Below are positions 1 through 11,980 of a stretch of 64,000 bases of DNA, piece by piece. Position 1 is the stretch's first letter; the number at the start of each line of letters is the position of its first letter. The notes below the pieces were generated by a model. The model did not search any database, was not told where the DNA came from, and worked only from the letters and a program-made list of their open reading frames with translations. Location of the stretch: assembly GCA_016647705.1 (NCBI GenBank), contig CM028330.1, positions 29,902,649 to 29,966,648 on the forward strand, read 5' to 3'. The DNA comes from Eucommia ulmoides (lineage: Eukaryota; Streptophyta; Magnoliopsida; Garryales; Eucommiaceae). The position numbers and the translations under genes are program-made.

Positions 1-532
1 CACAAATAACTTAGGCATACATTACTTTCATACACATGAGGAAACTTTGGCATCATACTTCACAAAATCCTATGGCATCCTGCATATCATTTAGCATCAG
101 GCAATCCTCAGATGTGTAATTCGTTCAACTTACCTCGCCAGTCACTGTACCAGTGTCTATCTCTAATAATGGGTCTAACTAACTCAGAAGTTAGATAATG
201 AGTCAACCTCACCAAATGTGTGTCTTGATAGATTGTTCCCATTACTACGAAACATTGAGTTGTATTAGAGTGTCTTTAGAGTCTGGCCTTGCTAAGATCT
301 AATCCAATTTTCCCAGATTTCAGTGAACCATAGAATCGTTCAAAATACTCCAAATTCAAATTCTCCAATGAAATAAATCAAGACAATGTAATTTAGAGGC
401 TCAAACAAACTACCAATCAAAGATAGCAATCAAATCTTAACTAGTTAATGCTTAGGAAAGAGACTCTATCCATTAGTCTAGGACAAGACTGTTGTTAACA
501 AATGTAGCTATCCTTATCTACAATAGGTTCAA

Positions 533-1015
533 TTCTTAGAATCACCAGCCCAGAAATACGTTTGACCTGATCCTTGGTAGATCACCAAGGTACGGAAGCA
601 ACCCAAGCGAGTTTGGTCAAAACAAAAAAAAAAAAAAAAGATAGAGGTATCAACGTCACGATATTCTCTTAGCCCTATGCTAGGGAACACCTTTGGAACA
701 ATTCTTTGACACATTCTCTGTTATCCAAAAAAATAAGAAATACCTAAGCCCGAAACTATATTTGACTAATCCTTGGTAGATCACCAATGTACGTAGAAAA
801 CCCAAGTGAGTTCGGTAAAAAAAAAAAAAAAAAAAGAGGTATCTGCTTCACGATATTCTCTCTAGCCTATACCAGGGCACACCTTAGGAATAGTCTTTTG
901 ACACATTCCTTGCTATTCAAACATATAGTGAATACTAGGGTAATAACTATGCATGACTTGATCCTTGGCAACACTGCCAAGGTACGTAGGAAACCTATTA
1001 AGGTTCGGTCATTCA
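533..1015 (+). repeat. Three copies of the ~70-bp hairpin repeat
   Basis: Copies near 533-612, 748-825 and 940-1015. The stem-loops read CCTTGGT-agatc-ACCAAGG in the first and CCTTGGCA-acac-TGCCAAGG in the third; the longer stem of the third keeps perfect pairing with different letters. Poly-A runs of 16-19 bases follow the first two copies. Confidence 0.75.
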
Positions 1016-1544
1016 ACTGTATGAACTCCTCTAGAAACAAGCTAAAGAGCATTCTTACAGTTTCCATCATCATACATAGATTGAATTTCGACTAGAAATC
1101 CAAAATTCTTTATGATTAGAAGGAGCGAAGGTTAAAAACTAATAGAAACCTAGCAAACTTGCATAACAAGCAATGACTTCTGATTATCTACGTTCTTCCT
1201 TCATCTCTAACCAAATAGTCGAGAGAACAAGCAACATAGGAAAAAAGGAAAATGAAGAGAAATATTGTCCAACCCTAAACAATCAACAATTCAGTAGTAC
1301 CATCCTACCTCAAGTAGTCAACGATTCAGGAAGTACCATACTACGCTAGATAGTTGGAGAATCTACCATACCATCCTACCTCAAATAATCAAAGGTTCTA
1401 CCATACCATCATACCTTTACGATAACTTACGATACGGATAAGCGAAAGTGGATTTCGAAACCAGTTTTATACGCCTAGAGATCACTGAACCAACGGTACA
1501 CAATACCTCAAATTCCCATGACTCTCACCTCCAAGAATACGGCA

Positions 1545-1555
1545 TTATTAGATAC
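1545..1555. repeat. Left target-site duplication of the Mutator-like element
   Basis: TTATTAGATAC, matching TTATCAGATAC at 22980-22990 with one difference. The TIRs begin directly inside these copies. Confidence 0.7.
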
Positions 1556-2603
1556 GAGTTGTTTACACAAATAATATATTTAAAAAAAAAAAAAAAGTGA
1601 AAAACATGTGTAAATCAACTTTAATACCAAACTTATGTTACCCCGGCGTTTAAAACACCGAGACCAAGGTCCCAATGTTCCGAACACCAGAACCTATTTA
1701 ATTTTTCATTTATTTATTTTCATGGTCTCAACATTCACAACGCCGGGACCTGATTAATTTTTTTTTCATGGTCCCAGCGTTCACAACGCCAAGACCTTTT
1801 AAATTACAAATGATGTATCACCGTTTGTTCAAAATGGTGATACACCATTTAGGTTGGTCAAATGGTAAATTTGTACCATTTGACCAACTAGCTTTGCAAT
1901 CTGCAAAGCTTTGCAGCTTGGTCAGTTTGACCTAGCTGGTCTCGGTACTGAGAACGTTGGGACCTCACCCTATATACCTACCCCATTTTGAGTTAAATTT
2001 GCCTCTTCCTCTATACTTCTTGTTGGCAGTGTCAGTTTATCAAATTTCACAATTTCACAGCTTCTTTCTCCTACTATAAAAGTAAGTTTAATTTATTTGT
2101 TAGTTTGATTACTATGTTTTCTACTTGTTTAATTATTTACTTAGTCTGTTTCTTAGTTAGTTAGTTTACTTATTTAATTTATTAATTAGTTGGTTAATTT
2201 AATTTGTTAGTTTAGTTGTTTAATTTTTTATTTTAGTTGTTTAATTAAAAACTATGCACTTTGGCCCCTCAAAGTATGCGTAAATTATACATGTGTGAGA
2301 AATTATAAATAGAAATATATTATAATATATTATTTTTTTAAAAAAAAATTAGTTAGTTAGTTACTTAATTTGAGTTTAATTTGTTAATTTAGTTGTTTAA
2401 TTAAAAAAATGTGCACTTTGGCCCCTCAAAGTTTGACAAATTACACTTGTGGAAAAATAGAAATTGAAATAGAAATTATAATAGATTGTTTTAAAAAAAT
2501 TGTTAGTTAGTTAATTAGTTTAAATTTTAAATTTTAAATTTAGTTGTTTAATTAAAAAATGTGCAGTTTGGTCCCTCAAGGTTTGATAAATTACACATGT
2601 CGG

Positions 2604-2677
<74 letters not shown>

Positions 2678-2990
2678 GTATTGTTTAAAAAAAAATTAGT
2701 TAGTTAGTTAGTTTAATTCATTAATTTAGTTGTTCAATTAAAACATGTACACTTCGGCCCTAAAAAAATATTAGTTAGTTAATTAATTTAATTTAATTAT
2801 TAGTTAGTTTATTTTTTTAATGTGTTAGGAAAAACTATTTTATTATTTTTTTTAAAATATATTTTAGTCTTTTAATATTTTAAAATGAATTTTAGTATTT
2901 CAATTAAAATCAAATTAATTGAATCTATCGAATTGAAACTAACTTGACATCGAATTTATATTCCATTGAAAATTAAAGTTAATTAAATTA
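1556..2990 (+). repeat. Left long terminal inverted repeat of the Mutator-like element
   Basis: Nearly 1.45 kb that reappears in reverse complement at 19415-22979. Shared landmarks are a block about the words ccggcgtttaaaacaccg (near 1643), gatgtatcaccgtttgttc (near 1811), a gccctatatacctaccc region with a possible TATA box near 1969, four units of a repeat with the word ggcccctcaaagt (near 2260, 2417, 2570, 2755) and an inner block near 2870-2990. The AT microsatellite at 2607-2674 is a local expansion. Confidence 0.8.
2607..2674. repeat. (AT)n microsatellite
   Basis: About 34 AT units inside the left TIR, replacing a shorter tract between two of the ggcccctcaaag repeat units. Confidence 0.95.
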
Positions 2991-3031
2991 TTGACTAAAT
3001 TAAAAACAAATAAGATGAAAATGATTGAAAA

Positions 3032-3466
3032 ATGTACACAGTGAGAGATATGTATCGTTCAATAGGACGTCATTGTCTTTTGGAAGACGAATTCTCATAC
3101 TCTTTAGATCCAAGAGTTCGTTACTCTTAACGGTGGGTTGCAAGGATGCAGAAAGAATACACTTATCATGTCAACCAAGTAAAGATTATGGTTGACGAAT
3201 GCAGACAATATAATATTCCAATAGTGCGTCAATTGGCCAGAACAATGTCAATAGACACGTCGCATAACCTTCAGATGGCATTGCATCGCTACCGTGAAGA
3301 AAATAACCTAATGAGAATTTGAATTTTTTGACACAAGCTTGAAATGATGGCACGTGAACGTCTTGAAAAAGGTTTGGTTGTTGAAGTACGTACTTACATG
3401 AGATGCACAAGAAAACCTCAATATCAGTCAAATATTAAAATGTCTGATGATGAGAGTAATGTTTAA
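3032..3466 (+). pseudogene. Unidentified ORF A of the Mutator-like element (decayed)
   Basis: One 145-codon frame from an ATG at 3032 to TAA at 3464-3466, just inside the left TIR. It begins MYTVRDMYRSIGRHCLLEDE and includes a helical, charged stretch (RWVARMQKEYTYHVNQVKIM, then RQLARTMSIDTSHNLQMALH) and the tail KMSDDESNV. Three in-frame stops (codons 33, 101 and 104 or so) show that it is no longer translated in full, yet the frame is otherwise kept over the whole length, which argues for a real former gene or exon. I do not recognise the family. Its place between TIR and the next ORF, on the same strand, suggests an element-encoded accessory protein or an exon of a larger gene with ORF B. 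Confidence 0.5.
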
Positions 3467-3746
3467 TGTTTTCGCATTGATGAATTATAGTTGAACTATG
3501 TATTTCCTTTGAAGCCTAATGTATCGTTTTTACGTTAAATTATAATAATGATAATCCTACCAAATAGCTGACTTTCTCTCTTTCAATTGATAGGTGGTGT
3601 TGGTTAGTTTTTTTTAGTTAAGCCCCGTGTACTTAAGTTCTAAAATATCATTTTTTAGTAATTATGCTATAAAAAAAATAAAATTGTAAACTCGTAATGT
3701 GTAGTATAATATTTGTAAATAAACAATTCTGCCTATAATTTTCGTG

Positions 3747-6245
3747 ATGTCTTCACATATTAATTCAAGTGAAGAAAACTCATTTGGTTTTTCAAGTGAG
3801 GACGACTCATATGGTGCTTGGGGTTGGCCTAGACCCTGGGATCAACAAAGATGTTGGGTTCTACAACCATATTATGACGACTACTAGAGTGATCAAGGCA
3901 CCAACCCGATAGACTATCGCGTCGGTCTACGCCAAGAATAGGAATACAGGGTGAATGAGAGTAACTGTAACGTCCTAGTTTCCCAAGGCCGCCACTGCGG
4001 TTTCTCCTATAGAGAATTCTACCCAAATAGTTCACCATTTATAAATAATTTACTATTATTATTATTTCCGCCGAACAACCAATATTTTGTTCTATAAATC
4101 CAATATATTTTATCAACTAGTGCGATATTTTTAATTTATATTTCACAAATCCAACAAATTAATAAATATAACTATTACAAGTTTAAATAGAAATTCTACT
4201 ACAATTTTATTATAATCGATGATGATAATTTTACCAAATAATCCATATTTTAATTAATAGAAATCTGATAAATTTTATAATGCGACGGTGATAATTATAA
4301 TAGTCGATTTCACCGATTATAACAGTAAATAATAATTACAATTTTTATAAATAGAAATTCAACTCCCGGAGCCGATTCGTCCTCACCGGCCCTGCAATCA
4401 AAACTGTGGGGTTGTGAGCCAACGCTCAGTAGAACTCCAACCCCTCTAATACGTGCATTTAATTAATACGACACGTAAAACACATTGACATGTTTTTCAC
4501 ATTGTCCAAATTATTTCATATAATTTAACTGGTAAAATTCCACAAAAATTTACCATAAATCACACAATGAGAAAATTAAATACATATGTTAAAAAAGTTC
4601 GAAATTCTACCTGTTCCGAATCTTTTGCCAGTCACGAGATAGGTTTTTGGTTTTTATTTGGGTTGGTTTTTTTTTTTTTTTTTCCCTTTTTTAATTTTTT
4701 TTTCTTCTTTTTTTTGCGTTTTTTGTTTCTGTTTTGAGGTCTCGCCGCCGCTAACGTTCTCTTTTTCACTAACTCTTACTCTCATTCCAATGATCACTAT
4801 ACCCACACTACCGGCACTGGACAACGCACACACACACCGACGATCCACACACACACATTGCCAACGAACGTACAACAAACACCTACCCACGAAATCGACA
4901 ACACCCACATACTCACCGGCTGACAGCACCTACTCCACTGATGACACATCCACGGGCCGATCAATACACACACACACAGAGCACATACACTGCCAAAAAA
5001 ATTAGGCAACACACACACACGATGATGTCGACGGCACCCCACCGGCCGAAACTCTCTCTCTCCTCACCAACTTCGGCGACCTCACCCCACGACGCAACAC
5101 ATACGGTCGGCGACGAGCAGGCACCACTGAAGAATAACCACCGACGATGAAACGATCAACTGACCGCTCACCATACCGTCGGACGAACGACAACACCACA
5201 CACCCACCGACACCGCCGACGATTGACAACCTACACACATACTCGCGACTCTCACACATACACGTATCCATGCCGCACACACTGTCGGTAGGACCTCTCC
5301 ACACCCCGTCAACCAACAACCACGATCGACGTACACACACACTCACGATCACCATATGAACAACCCACACCAACACCGTAGCAATTTGAACATACATACC
5401 CACGGCGCTCACACGAATAGCAACGATCAACCGATCGTAACGCTCACCGCCTCTATCGGCAGACCAAATAACACCACACACACACTTGAATGCCAATCCC
5501 CTGCACCTCACCGTCGACGAACACACCACCCCATATGATTGCCGACCACACACACCGCCTGCATACCGCCGGCGCCAAAACCCACTTCTCTCTCTCTCAT
5601 TCTCTTTTCAGTTTCTATTTTCCCTTCTATTTTTCCTCTGTGTGTGGGTGTGGATGTATATATATGTGTGTGTGTGTGTGCGTGTACACGAATCCCTCCG
5701 ACCGAACACGCGTCCCTCTCCCCTTTCGTTTTGATCTCTAATATATATATATAACGTTTTCCTTCATTAGGAAGGCAAAGGAAAAAATATTTATTTAAAT
5801 TACACTAATCCCCCTCAATTTTCTTTTAGTTATTAGTTAAACCCGAAATCTAAAATTAATATTTTGAAAATTGCAAATAAACCCCTAAAATTTTAAATTA
5901 AATAATAAATAACACAATCTACCCCGTTTTTTCTAAATGTGCCAAAATACAGCTTAAATTGTGCGTATAAAAAAGTTTGGGTCTTACAGTAACAACTTTG
6001 TATCTTGTATGAGAGATCTTAATGCACCAGTTCCATATCGTTGATGTCTTCTGAGGCCTAGACGATGTATAATTGATGACACAACCGAGATTGAAGATGC
6101 AGTTACACAAATTCGCCTAGAGAATAATCGAATGTTGTTGTGCATGAATAGAAATTATCTACTACAACTAGCCAACGAAATGGCTACTGCAAGCAACAGA
6201 GCACTCTCTCCAAATGAATACCATAACGTGATAAAGAACAATTAA
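3747..6245 (+). pseudogene. Unidentified ORF B of the Mutator-like element, split by a solo LTR
   Basis: The frame opens with MSSHINSSEENSFGFSSEDD at 3747 and continues SYGAWGWPRPWDQQRCWVLQ, acidic and aromatic. A solo LTR (3966-5988 plus its TSD) interrupts it; the same frame resumes at 5994 and ends ..NRALSPNEYHNVIKNN at 6243-6245, after a glutamine and asparagine rich helical part (IEDAVTQIRLENNRMLLCMN). Three in-frame stops are present outside the LTR. Total length without the LTR is about 157 codons. The family is not recognised; an element-encoded protein of a PMD-bearing Mutator-like transposon is the simplest reading. The conserved frame on both sides of the LTR shows that the LTR landed in a coding exon. 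Confidence 0.5.
3966..5988 (-). mobile_element. Solo LTR, chromovirus-type family (Del/Tekay-like)
   Basis: Bounded by TSD GTAAC (3961-3965 and 5989-5993). Read on the plus strand it begins TGTAACGTCC and ends GGTCTTACA, so the LTR itself lies on the minus strand as TGTAAGAC...TTACA. It contains a poly-T tract near 4668-4690, long CA-rich and TG-rich stretches (4800-5690) and no coding sequence. Same family as the LTRs at 16452-19348, 28849-31360, 35216-37800 and 60268-63459, judged by the shared start and the shared internal blocks. It inserted into ORF B of the Mutator-like element. Confidence 0.85.
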
Positions 6246-6775
6246 TTTTTGTCTATGGGGTACATGTCCAATGAAAAATAAAGAATTGTTTGCAGTTCAA
6301 TTGTCTTTTTAAGTGTTTTCTTGTCACTATTTTCATGATGTTATGTACTGTATTTCTTATGTATTGTCTTTGTTATGAGTTTCATAACAAACACTGTTAA
6401 TCATGTTTCTAATTTATGTAATTTTTTTCCTTGTTTTTATAATTAATTGTACTTGTTAACGTGTTTAATTTCAATATGATGTTTATGATTATTTTAAGTT
6501 GTTTTGCCTTTAATATTATACTCTTTCAATGTGCTCCATAATATATTAGGTGAAATAAATGAAATTATCCATTAGTTAAGTGATGTTTCAATTGATAGGT
6601 GTTGGTGTTTGTTATGTATTTTCTTCGTTACACCTTGTCTATATCATGTCTGCTTAAGAAAAATAATCTTTCAAATTGACGATGAATAAATATGTATATA
6701 CTAGTCTCCAAGATGGAGTAAAAAATACAACAAACGTGTATAATGATGTACATTGATATGTATTTACAAAGAAAG
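6246..6775. other. AT-rich spacer, nothing recognised
   Basis: Between ORF B and the central fold-back of the Mutator-like element. Low-complexity AT-rich DNA with no frame, repeat or RNA gene that I can support. Confidence 0.6.
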
Positions 6776-7045
6776 TTGTTGATCTACCGTGTATATTGCT
6801 TTGAAATGGATAAAGAATTTGAATGGGAGATCGATCAAGGTGTTTAAGATTCCGAAGAAATTGTTAAAAAGCATACAGAGTGGAAAGTGGTTGAAAATAT
6901 ATATATATATATATGCTCAACCACTTTCCACTCTGTATGTCTTTTAACAATTTCTCTGGAATCTTAGACACCTTCTCGATCTCCCATTCAAATTCTTTAT
7001 CCATTTGCGAAGCAATATATACGGTAGATCAACAACTTTCTAAAT
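6776..7045. repeat. Central fold-back (inverted repeat, ~120-bp arms)
   Basis: The left arm (about 6776-6897) starts agaaagttgttgatctaccg and contains cagagtggaaagtggttg; the right arm (about 6917-7045) is its reverse complement with some ten mismatches, and the spacer is a short (TA)n run. Both arms read as the same short peptide-like stretch (for example KEFEWEI), so it looks like the 3' end of a gene duplicated in inverse orientation. It sits between the plus-strand ORFs and the minus-strand PMD gene. Confidence 0.85.
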
Positions 7046-7380
7046 CTACACGCGTTACAAAAAAATGTATTTACTAACTATGTACATTCCTATATAACTA
7101 TGTAGAGAAAAAAAAAAGTATTTACATTCCTATTGGTAAACTTTCAACTATATAATTATGTACCACAACCCCTACGTCGGACGTTCCTTCACCCTCGACG
7201 TTGAGTAATAGAAGGTTCCTCAACCTTATCATGAACTTGTATAACTTGTCCAAACTCCATAAACGACTATTGCATCATCCCCAGGGTGGCATCCACGTCG
7301 TCCCCGAACCATGGCACCGGTGACACTTGTCTTTCCAATCTTGTGGATTGGATAAATGCCATCGGAAGAATCATGCCTGA

Positions 7381-8911
7381 TGCTAGGTGTAAAATACATA
7401 TCTAATTCTAAACCGAATTTGCCAGTTTTTGAGTACTTTATTGAAGTTTGAATATCGTTTTAGCTGTTTTTATTAGTCAGGAGCAGGGAAGTAAACAATC
7501 GGCAAACCGAGCGAAATGGTGCAAAAAGGGTAGCAAAAAAGATGAAAAAAAAAATGAGGTTTCAAATAACAGAGCAATTCCGCCTAGGCGAAGTTTCCAC
7601 CGCCTAGGATAAAATTTAGCAGAAAGATGCAAAAACTGAAGATTTGAAATCCGCCTAGGCGAAGTTTCCACCGCCTAGGAGAAAATCCATCAGAACGCTG
7701 GATGAACTGAACTGCTGCATAGAGCTGCACTGCTGTAAATCCGCCTAGGCGAAGTAGCTACCGCCTAGGCGGAATTCCGTCAAAAAGATAAGGAGCCAAG
7801 AAGTTAGTCCTCCGCCTAAGCGAAGATTCTACCACTTAGGCAGAATTCTAACCGACTTAACATCCGCCTAAGCTAAGTTTCTACCGCTTAGGCGGAAATC
7901 GCAGAACAGGTCCAAATATCTGTTTAGATATTTTTAAACCCCTAGGCCTATAAATACCCCTTGGCCACGTCTGAAACTTGTAGTGGAAGAACCCAAACCC
8001 TAGAAGAAAGATCTTAAGTTATATTTTGAAGATCAAGAAGGAGGTTCATCATTCGGATAACGAGGGATAACTTGCAGATCGATCATTAGTGACAGTAAAC
8101 CGTTTCACTTCCAGATTTGATCGTTTCTCTCTTGTTTTATTCTTTGTAATCACTTTTTCATATCTAAGAATGTTGAATCCCTCTTATTTTTCATGGTATA
8201 TGGCTAAGATCTTGTAGTAGTAGTTAAATGTTACTTAGGAGTAGTCGAAATCATGTAACCGTTTAGTTGAGTAAATTTATGTTACTTTAACGTGTTGTTT
8301 GTCTAAATCCAATTGTGTTTATTGTTATTCTTGATATTATGCTTGTATTGATAAATCGAGAATACAGGGTTTGACACTTGGGAGAGGTAACCCCGGCTTC
8401 AGACTAGGGTAAATACAACGTGGGAGGGCGTTAGAATGTATGCAACCCATGACGTTGGCTCAAAACTCACGCAACCTAGGGTCGTTAAGGCATTGAAGGG
8501 GACTTATTTGTTGACACGAAGTCGTGTAATCCCTCGTTTTACACTCGGAAGAGGTAGCGGAGGAGTTATTGATATAGAGGTTGTCGGATTAGATAAAAAC
8601 CATTATAGCTAACTAAATGAAATCGATTATGTAGTATATGAAAGAAATTTATACCTAAGTAATTAGTGTAATTAAAACTAACTTTATAGTTGTCATTTAT
8701 ATTAGTATAGTAATCAGAAAACAAACAAAATTTGATTAGTCGAGATAATATGAAACTATTGAAATCGCAATACTCAACCGAATTACCTGCCCTTCTGAGT
8801 GGAACGATATCCGATACTAAAATATCCATTATATTAAAACTAGACCTTGTACACTTGTGAGTAGTCCAATTACCGCGAGGAGGAAACATGGTGTGAATCT
8901 AAGCGCGTACA
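7381..8911 (+). mobile_element. Solo LTR, Athila-like family
   Basis: Bounded by TSD CCTGA (7376-7380 and 8912-8916). It begins TGCTAGGTGTAAAATAC and ends GCGCGTACA. The U3 part carries an array of CCGCCTAGGCGG-like palindromes (7561-7895), a TATA box TATAAATA at 7949-7956, and a leader block with the word gggtcgttaa near 8480. Related to the LTRs at 12369, 39871, 42988 and 55179 by the same order of landmarks, but one of the more divergent copies. It lies inside the PMD gene remnant. No coding sequence. Confidence 0.85.
7561..7895. promoter_or_regulatory. Array of CCGCCTAGGCGG-like palindromic words in U3
   Basis: About ten words, alternately spaced by aagtttccac-like linkers, upstream of the TATA box. 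The perfect form CCGCCTAGGCGG appears near 7761; others are near-palindromes such as CCGCTTAGGCGG. Function unknown. Confidence 0.6.
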
Positions 8912-10180
8912 CCTGAAGTTGACAAAATTTCGTCCATCACCGGAGTGATGAATGACAATGATGGTCGTATACCAAGCTACGATGCGTAATGTAAATAAAG
9001 GCCATGCATCTGGTACATATTGGATGACCCAGCATCATCGCCCATGTCGTACGTATAAGATGGTCCGGTATCGACACCCTTGTTGTACGCTGTAGAAGGT
9101 CCAACATCACCCACATTACCTGGATGGTAGGCGTCACAAATCCATAGCTGAGGAGAAGGCTGAGAAGTAAGCTGAGGAGATAGAGGAACGTCAACTGGCA
9201 CATAGCGCGGTACCTGACAGTACACCGCTGGTGCGGTGGCATGGTAGACGGTGGCATGGTAGACATCCTGACAAGTCTCTTGGTATGAGTCCACAAAGAA
9301 AGATGACTCAAGCGCATCAGATGCGATACTTCAGGATTCTACGAAACACATATGATCGTTAAGTTAATATATGAATAATAACAAGATAATCAAACTCATA
9401 TATGTAAATAGATGGTATAATCAATGTGATCATACCTCTAACTGCGCTCATCTTCCTCTTGCTAGATAACCGAACTTAGGTCGGTACCCAAGGTTAACCA
9501 AGAACCTTTGTGTGATTCTCTAATACATGTCCATGTATTCTTGGTCAACCCCTATCTGTTGCTCGAAGCTGCCCCACATCTAGTGCTCTTCGCCTATTCC
9601 ACGCAACTATATGTGCATGGTGCTTCTCAGTCCAATTCACACTGCAGTATACTCACCAAGTAATTTTGTGCAACTTTTTATTCATAATTACCGGCTAAGG
9701 AATCCCTTGCCGATAACCAAACTATCGTAGCACGGGCAAGGGATACATGTACTCGATGATCTCGTAGCAAATAAGGGGCAATGTTTCCATTCATATATCT
9801 TCTATATCTCTAGTATATAGAGGCAAAGTAGACAGGAGATAGGTATCCAAATGACCTGTAAAAAATATATAAATAAACAAATAAAAAAATTAAACTTTTG
9901 ATGTAAATAAATAACTACCCTCGTTATTCTGCAACCGATCTAACTGATCGCGATAGACCACCAAAACATACATCGATATGTTTTCCAAATTAAACTCAAG
10001 GGTCCACTTGTACCCCAAAAGTATAAACCATAAGTTTAATATCCATAAATAAATATCCATTACACGATAAATGAAATTAAAAGGAAAATACTAATTACTT
10101 ACCAGGAACCCCTTAGAGTGGCTGAGATTGTCAAGCCCTCACTACAGTCTAGCTCTCTGAATGATATATTATAATGGGGG

Positions 10181-11140
10181 TGTTGGCCCAGTGAGCTCCC
10201 CAAGAAGGGAGTGAATTGGGTAGATAAAAAAATTATCAGAGGAAAAATAATCAAAATAATTAATTCTAATTATAAATTAATTATTATCTTTATATAACAG
10301 CAGAATTATAATATCAACTAGGTTTACACCAAACAACAAAAATAAATAATAAAAAATAGCAGCACACCAAAAATTTATACTGATTCACCAAGCTACTATT
10401 GGCTAATCTAGTCCCTCAAGCTCCATAGAAAGTCGCACCCACTAAACTCAAGATTCCTTTAAAGTTAGGAACCAAACTATCACAAAGATTATTTTCACAG
10501 GCTCATAATCAACCTTTACAAATTCCTTTCCTCAAGCTCAGGATTACCTATACCGATAATTTTACCCTTTGCACTATCTCCAAAAGTCACATGACCTCTA
10601 TCCTTAGGTGTCAAAGATATAAATTTTCATTTGTCTCCTGTCATGTGTTGAGAACAACCACTATCCATGAATCATTTGTCCTTTCTTATTAAAGCTTTTA
10701 GAATAACCTGCAAGGAGCACCTCAAATAGTTCCTAAGTGGTACCCAGTCTAAGTGGGTCCGATCTTGTTAGTCGGGACAATTTTAGTTGCTTTTGGAACC
10801 TAAACTTGTCTACAGTTAGATATTTTAGCAAAACATCTACGAATATTATGCCCCACAACATTACATTTAAAACATCTAACAAGATCCTTGGCTTCAGAAA
10901 AGAATTTATGAAAATGTTTTTGTTTAAGATTTTTTTGAAATCCAATACTGGATTTATCAAAAATTCCACGTGAACTTCCCAAAATCATTTTCAAGTTATT
11001 TTCACCACCGGTGAATTTGAGAACAATTGAATGCAAATCCGTCAACTTGGATTTCAATTCATTGTTTTCAGATTCGTAGTCCATCACTTGCTTGTTTACT
11101 GTATTAATTGTACTTTGAAGGGCATTTATTTTAGAACACT
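10181..11140 (-). mobile_element. Fragment of a Maximus/SIRE-like Ty1/copia element
   Basis: Read on the minus strand: a gag C-terminal part (about 11087-10800) with GGENNLKMILGSSRGIF and the zinc-knuckle CFKCNVVGHNIRRC, a protease start with DSGCSQHMTGD and HVTFGDSAKGKIIGIGN (about 10690-10560), then sequence matching the 3' end of the copia LTR at 52598-54977, ending gggccaaca at 10181. Compare the same LTR end at 54960-54977. Broken, with several breaks; most of the element is absent. It sits inside the Mutator-like element next to the PMD gene. Confidence 0.75.
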
Positions 11141-11665
11141 GAACGTCTTAACAACCCTAGGTCACATGAGTCTTGTCCCAACGTTATTGATTGTCCACAA
11201 TCCTAACCCTGACCGGGTTATTGGATTGTGGCGTTTGTTTACACTAATCCGAATTTGGGGGTTTTCAAACCTCGTATTCTCCAATTATCTATCTAAGCAT
11301 GATAAACAAATAATATGATAATCACAATCAAACTACGAAGAACAAACATAAACGCAACACTGAAATCAACCAAATAACATATTTATAAATATTTTGTTAA
11401 TCCCTATACAATCCATATTTAGCCTATGGCCATATCCGTATTTACATGAAAGAATGAGCTAAACGTTCTCACAATATCCTAAGTTAAAGAAATAAGAGAA
11501 GAAATCGAAGAACTTCCTTGTCCAAAGATTTGATGCTAAGGACCGTTTAACGATCGCTTCGTCATCTTCTTTCACCTCGGGATGTGAGCTCTCCCTCTAA
11601 AACTACTCTATATACCCTTAGATATATTCTAATGGGATCAATATACCCCGGAACCCTTAGATATA
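11141..11665 (-). mobile_element. Fragment of an Athila-like LTR
   Basis: The reverse complement matches the leader and R/U5 part of the LTRs at 12369-14092 and 55179-56887: gagctcacatcccg, a gctaagttcttcgat-like block, and the gtgtttcgtttgtgtttgttcttcg and ggtcgttaagacgtt-like words occur in the same order. Neither LTR end is seen, so it is a partial copy between the copia fragment and the chromovirus. Broken. Confidence 0.65.
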
Positions 11666-11681
11666 AAACTACACTATATAC

Positions 11682-11928
11682 CCCGGATCGTTGCATATGC
11701 ATAATTATTAGCTGCATATTTTAACATCTAGGAAATAATGGGGTAAAATGTGTCATTCCTAATTTGATTTAAAATTTTAGGGATTAATTAGAAATTTCCA
11801 AAATATTAATTTTAGGTTTGGGTTTAATTAATAACTTAACAAGAATTGAGAAGAGAGATTTATGTAATTAAAACTAAAATAATAATATATATAAACAAAT
11901 GTGTAAATGATTTCATCCCACTACTGTA

Positions 11929-11980
<52 letters not shown>

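Larger units (their letters stand above)
1..1555 (+). mobile_element. Non-coding part of a Tat/Ogre-like retroelement fossil (left of the Mutator insertion)
   Basis: No coding region is seen. The stretch holds three copies of the hairpin repeat also found at 24360-26830 (copies near 533-612, 748-825 and 940-1015), each reading roughly gaactatgt..cctgatcc, a small stem-loop, then a gtaggaaaccc..gggttcggtc tail. At about 1295-1425 there are degenerate repeats of about 35-40 bp around a taccatcctacctcaa word. The same class of repeats resumes to the right of the Mutator-like element at 22991, so this is one element split in two. The Tat/Ogre assignment rests on the polypurine tract and LTR at 27711-27722 and is an inference. 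Broken and old; the left edge lies outside the window. Confidence 0.5.
7156..10180 (-). pseudogene. Plant mobile domain (PMD, MAIN-like) gene of the Mutator-like element, decayed
   Basis: PMD proteins are plant nuclear proteins (MAIN/MAIL family) and the domain is also carried by transposons; its biochemical role is poorly known. Read from right to left, the remnant shows YRDQLDRLQNNEG (near 9910-9945), an AT-rich likely intron (about 9858-9915), then PLICYEIIEYMYPLPVLR followed by FGYRQGIP (near 9690-9785), and EYMDMY with RFLVNLGYRPKFGY (near 9470-9545). These line up with the family's YRD-LDR, PLICFDIVEWH-PDRVLRQFG and EYM-WY signatures. A proline, tyrosine and serine rich C-terminal part follows (8977-9294) and the frame closes with RRRGCGT and TAA at 7156-7158. 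In-frame stops mark it as dead. A solo LTR (7381-8911) sits in the C-terminal part. The N-terminal end is lost beside the copia fragment at 10181. Confidence 0.7.

Noticed and set aside
5002-5553. A 183-codon minus-strand frame
   Set aside because: Antisense of the CA-rich tract in the solo LTR at 3966-5988; the composition explains the lack of stops.
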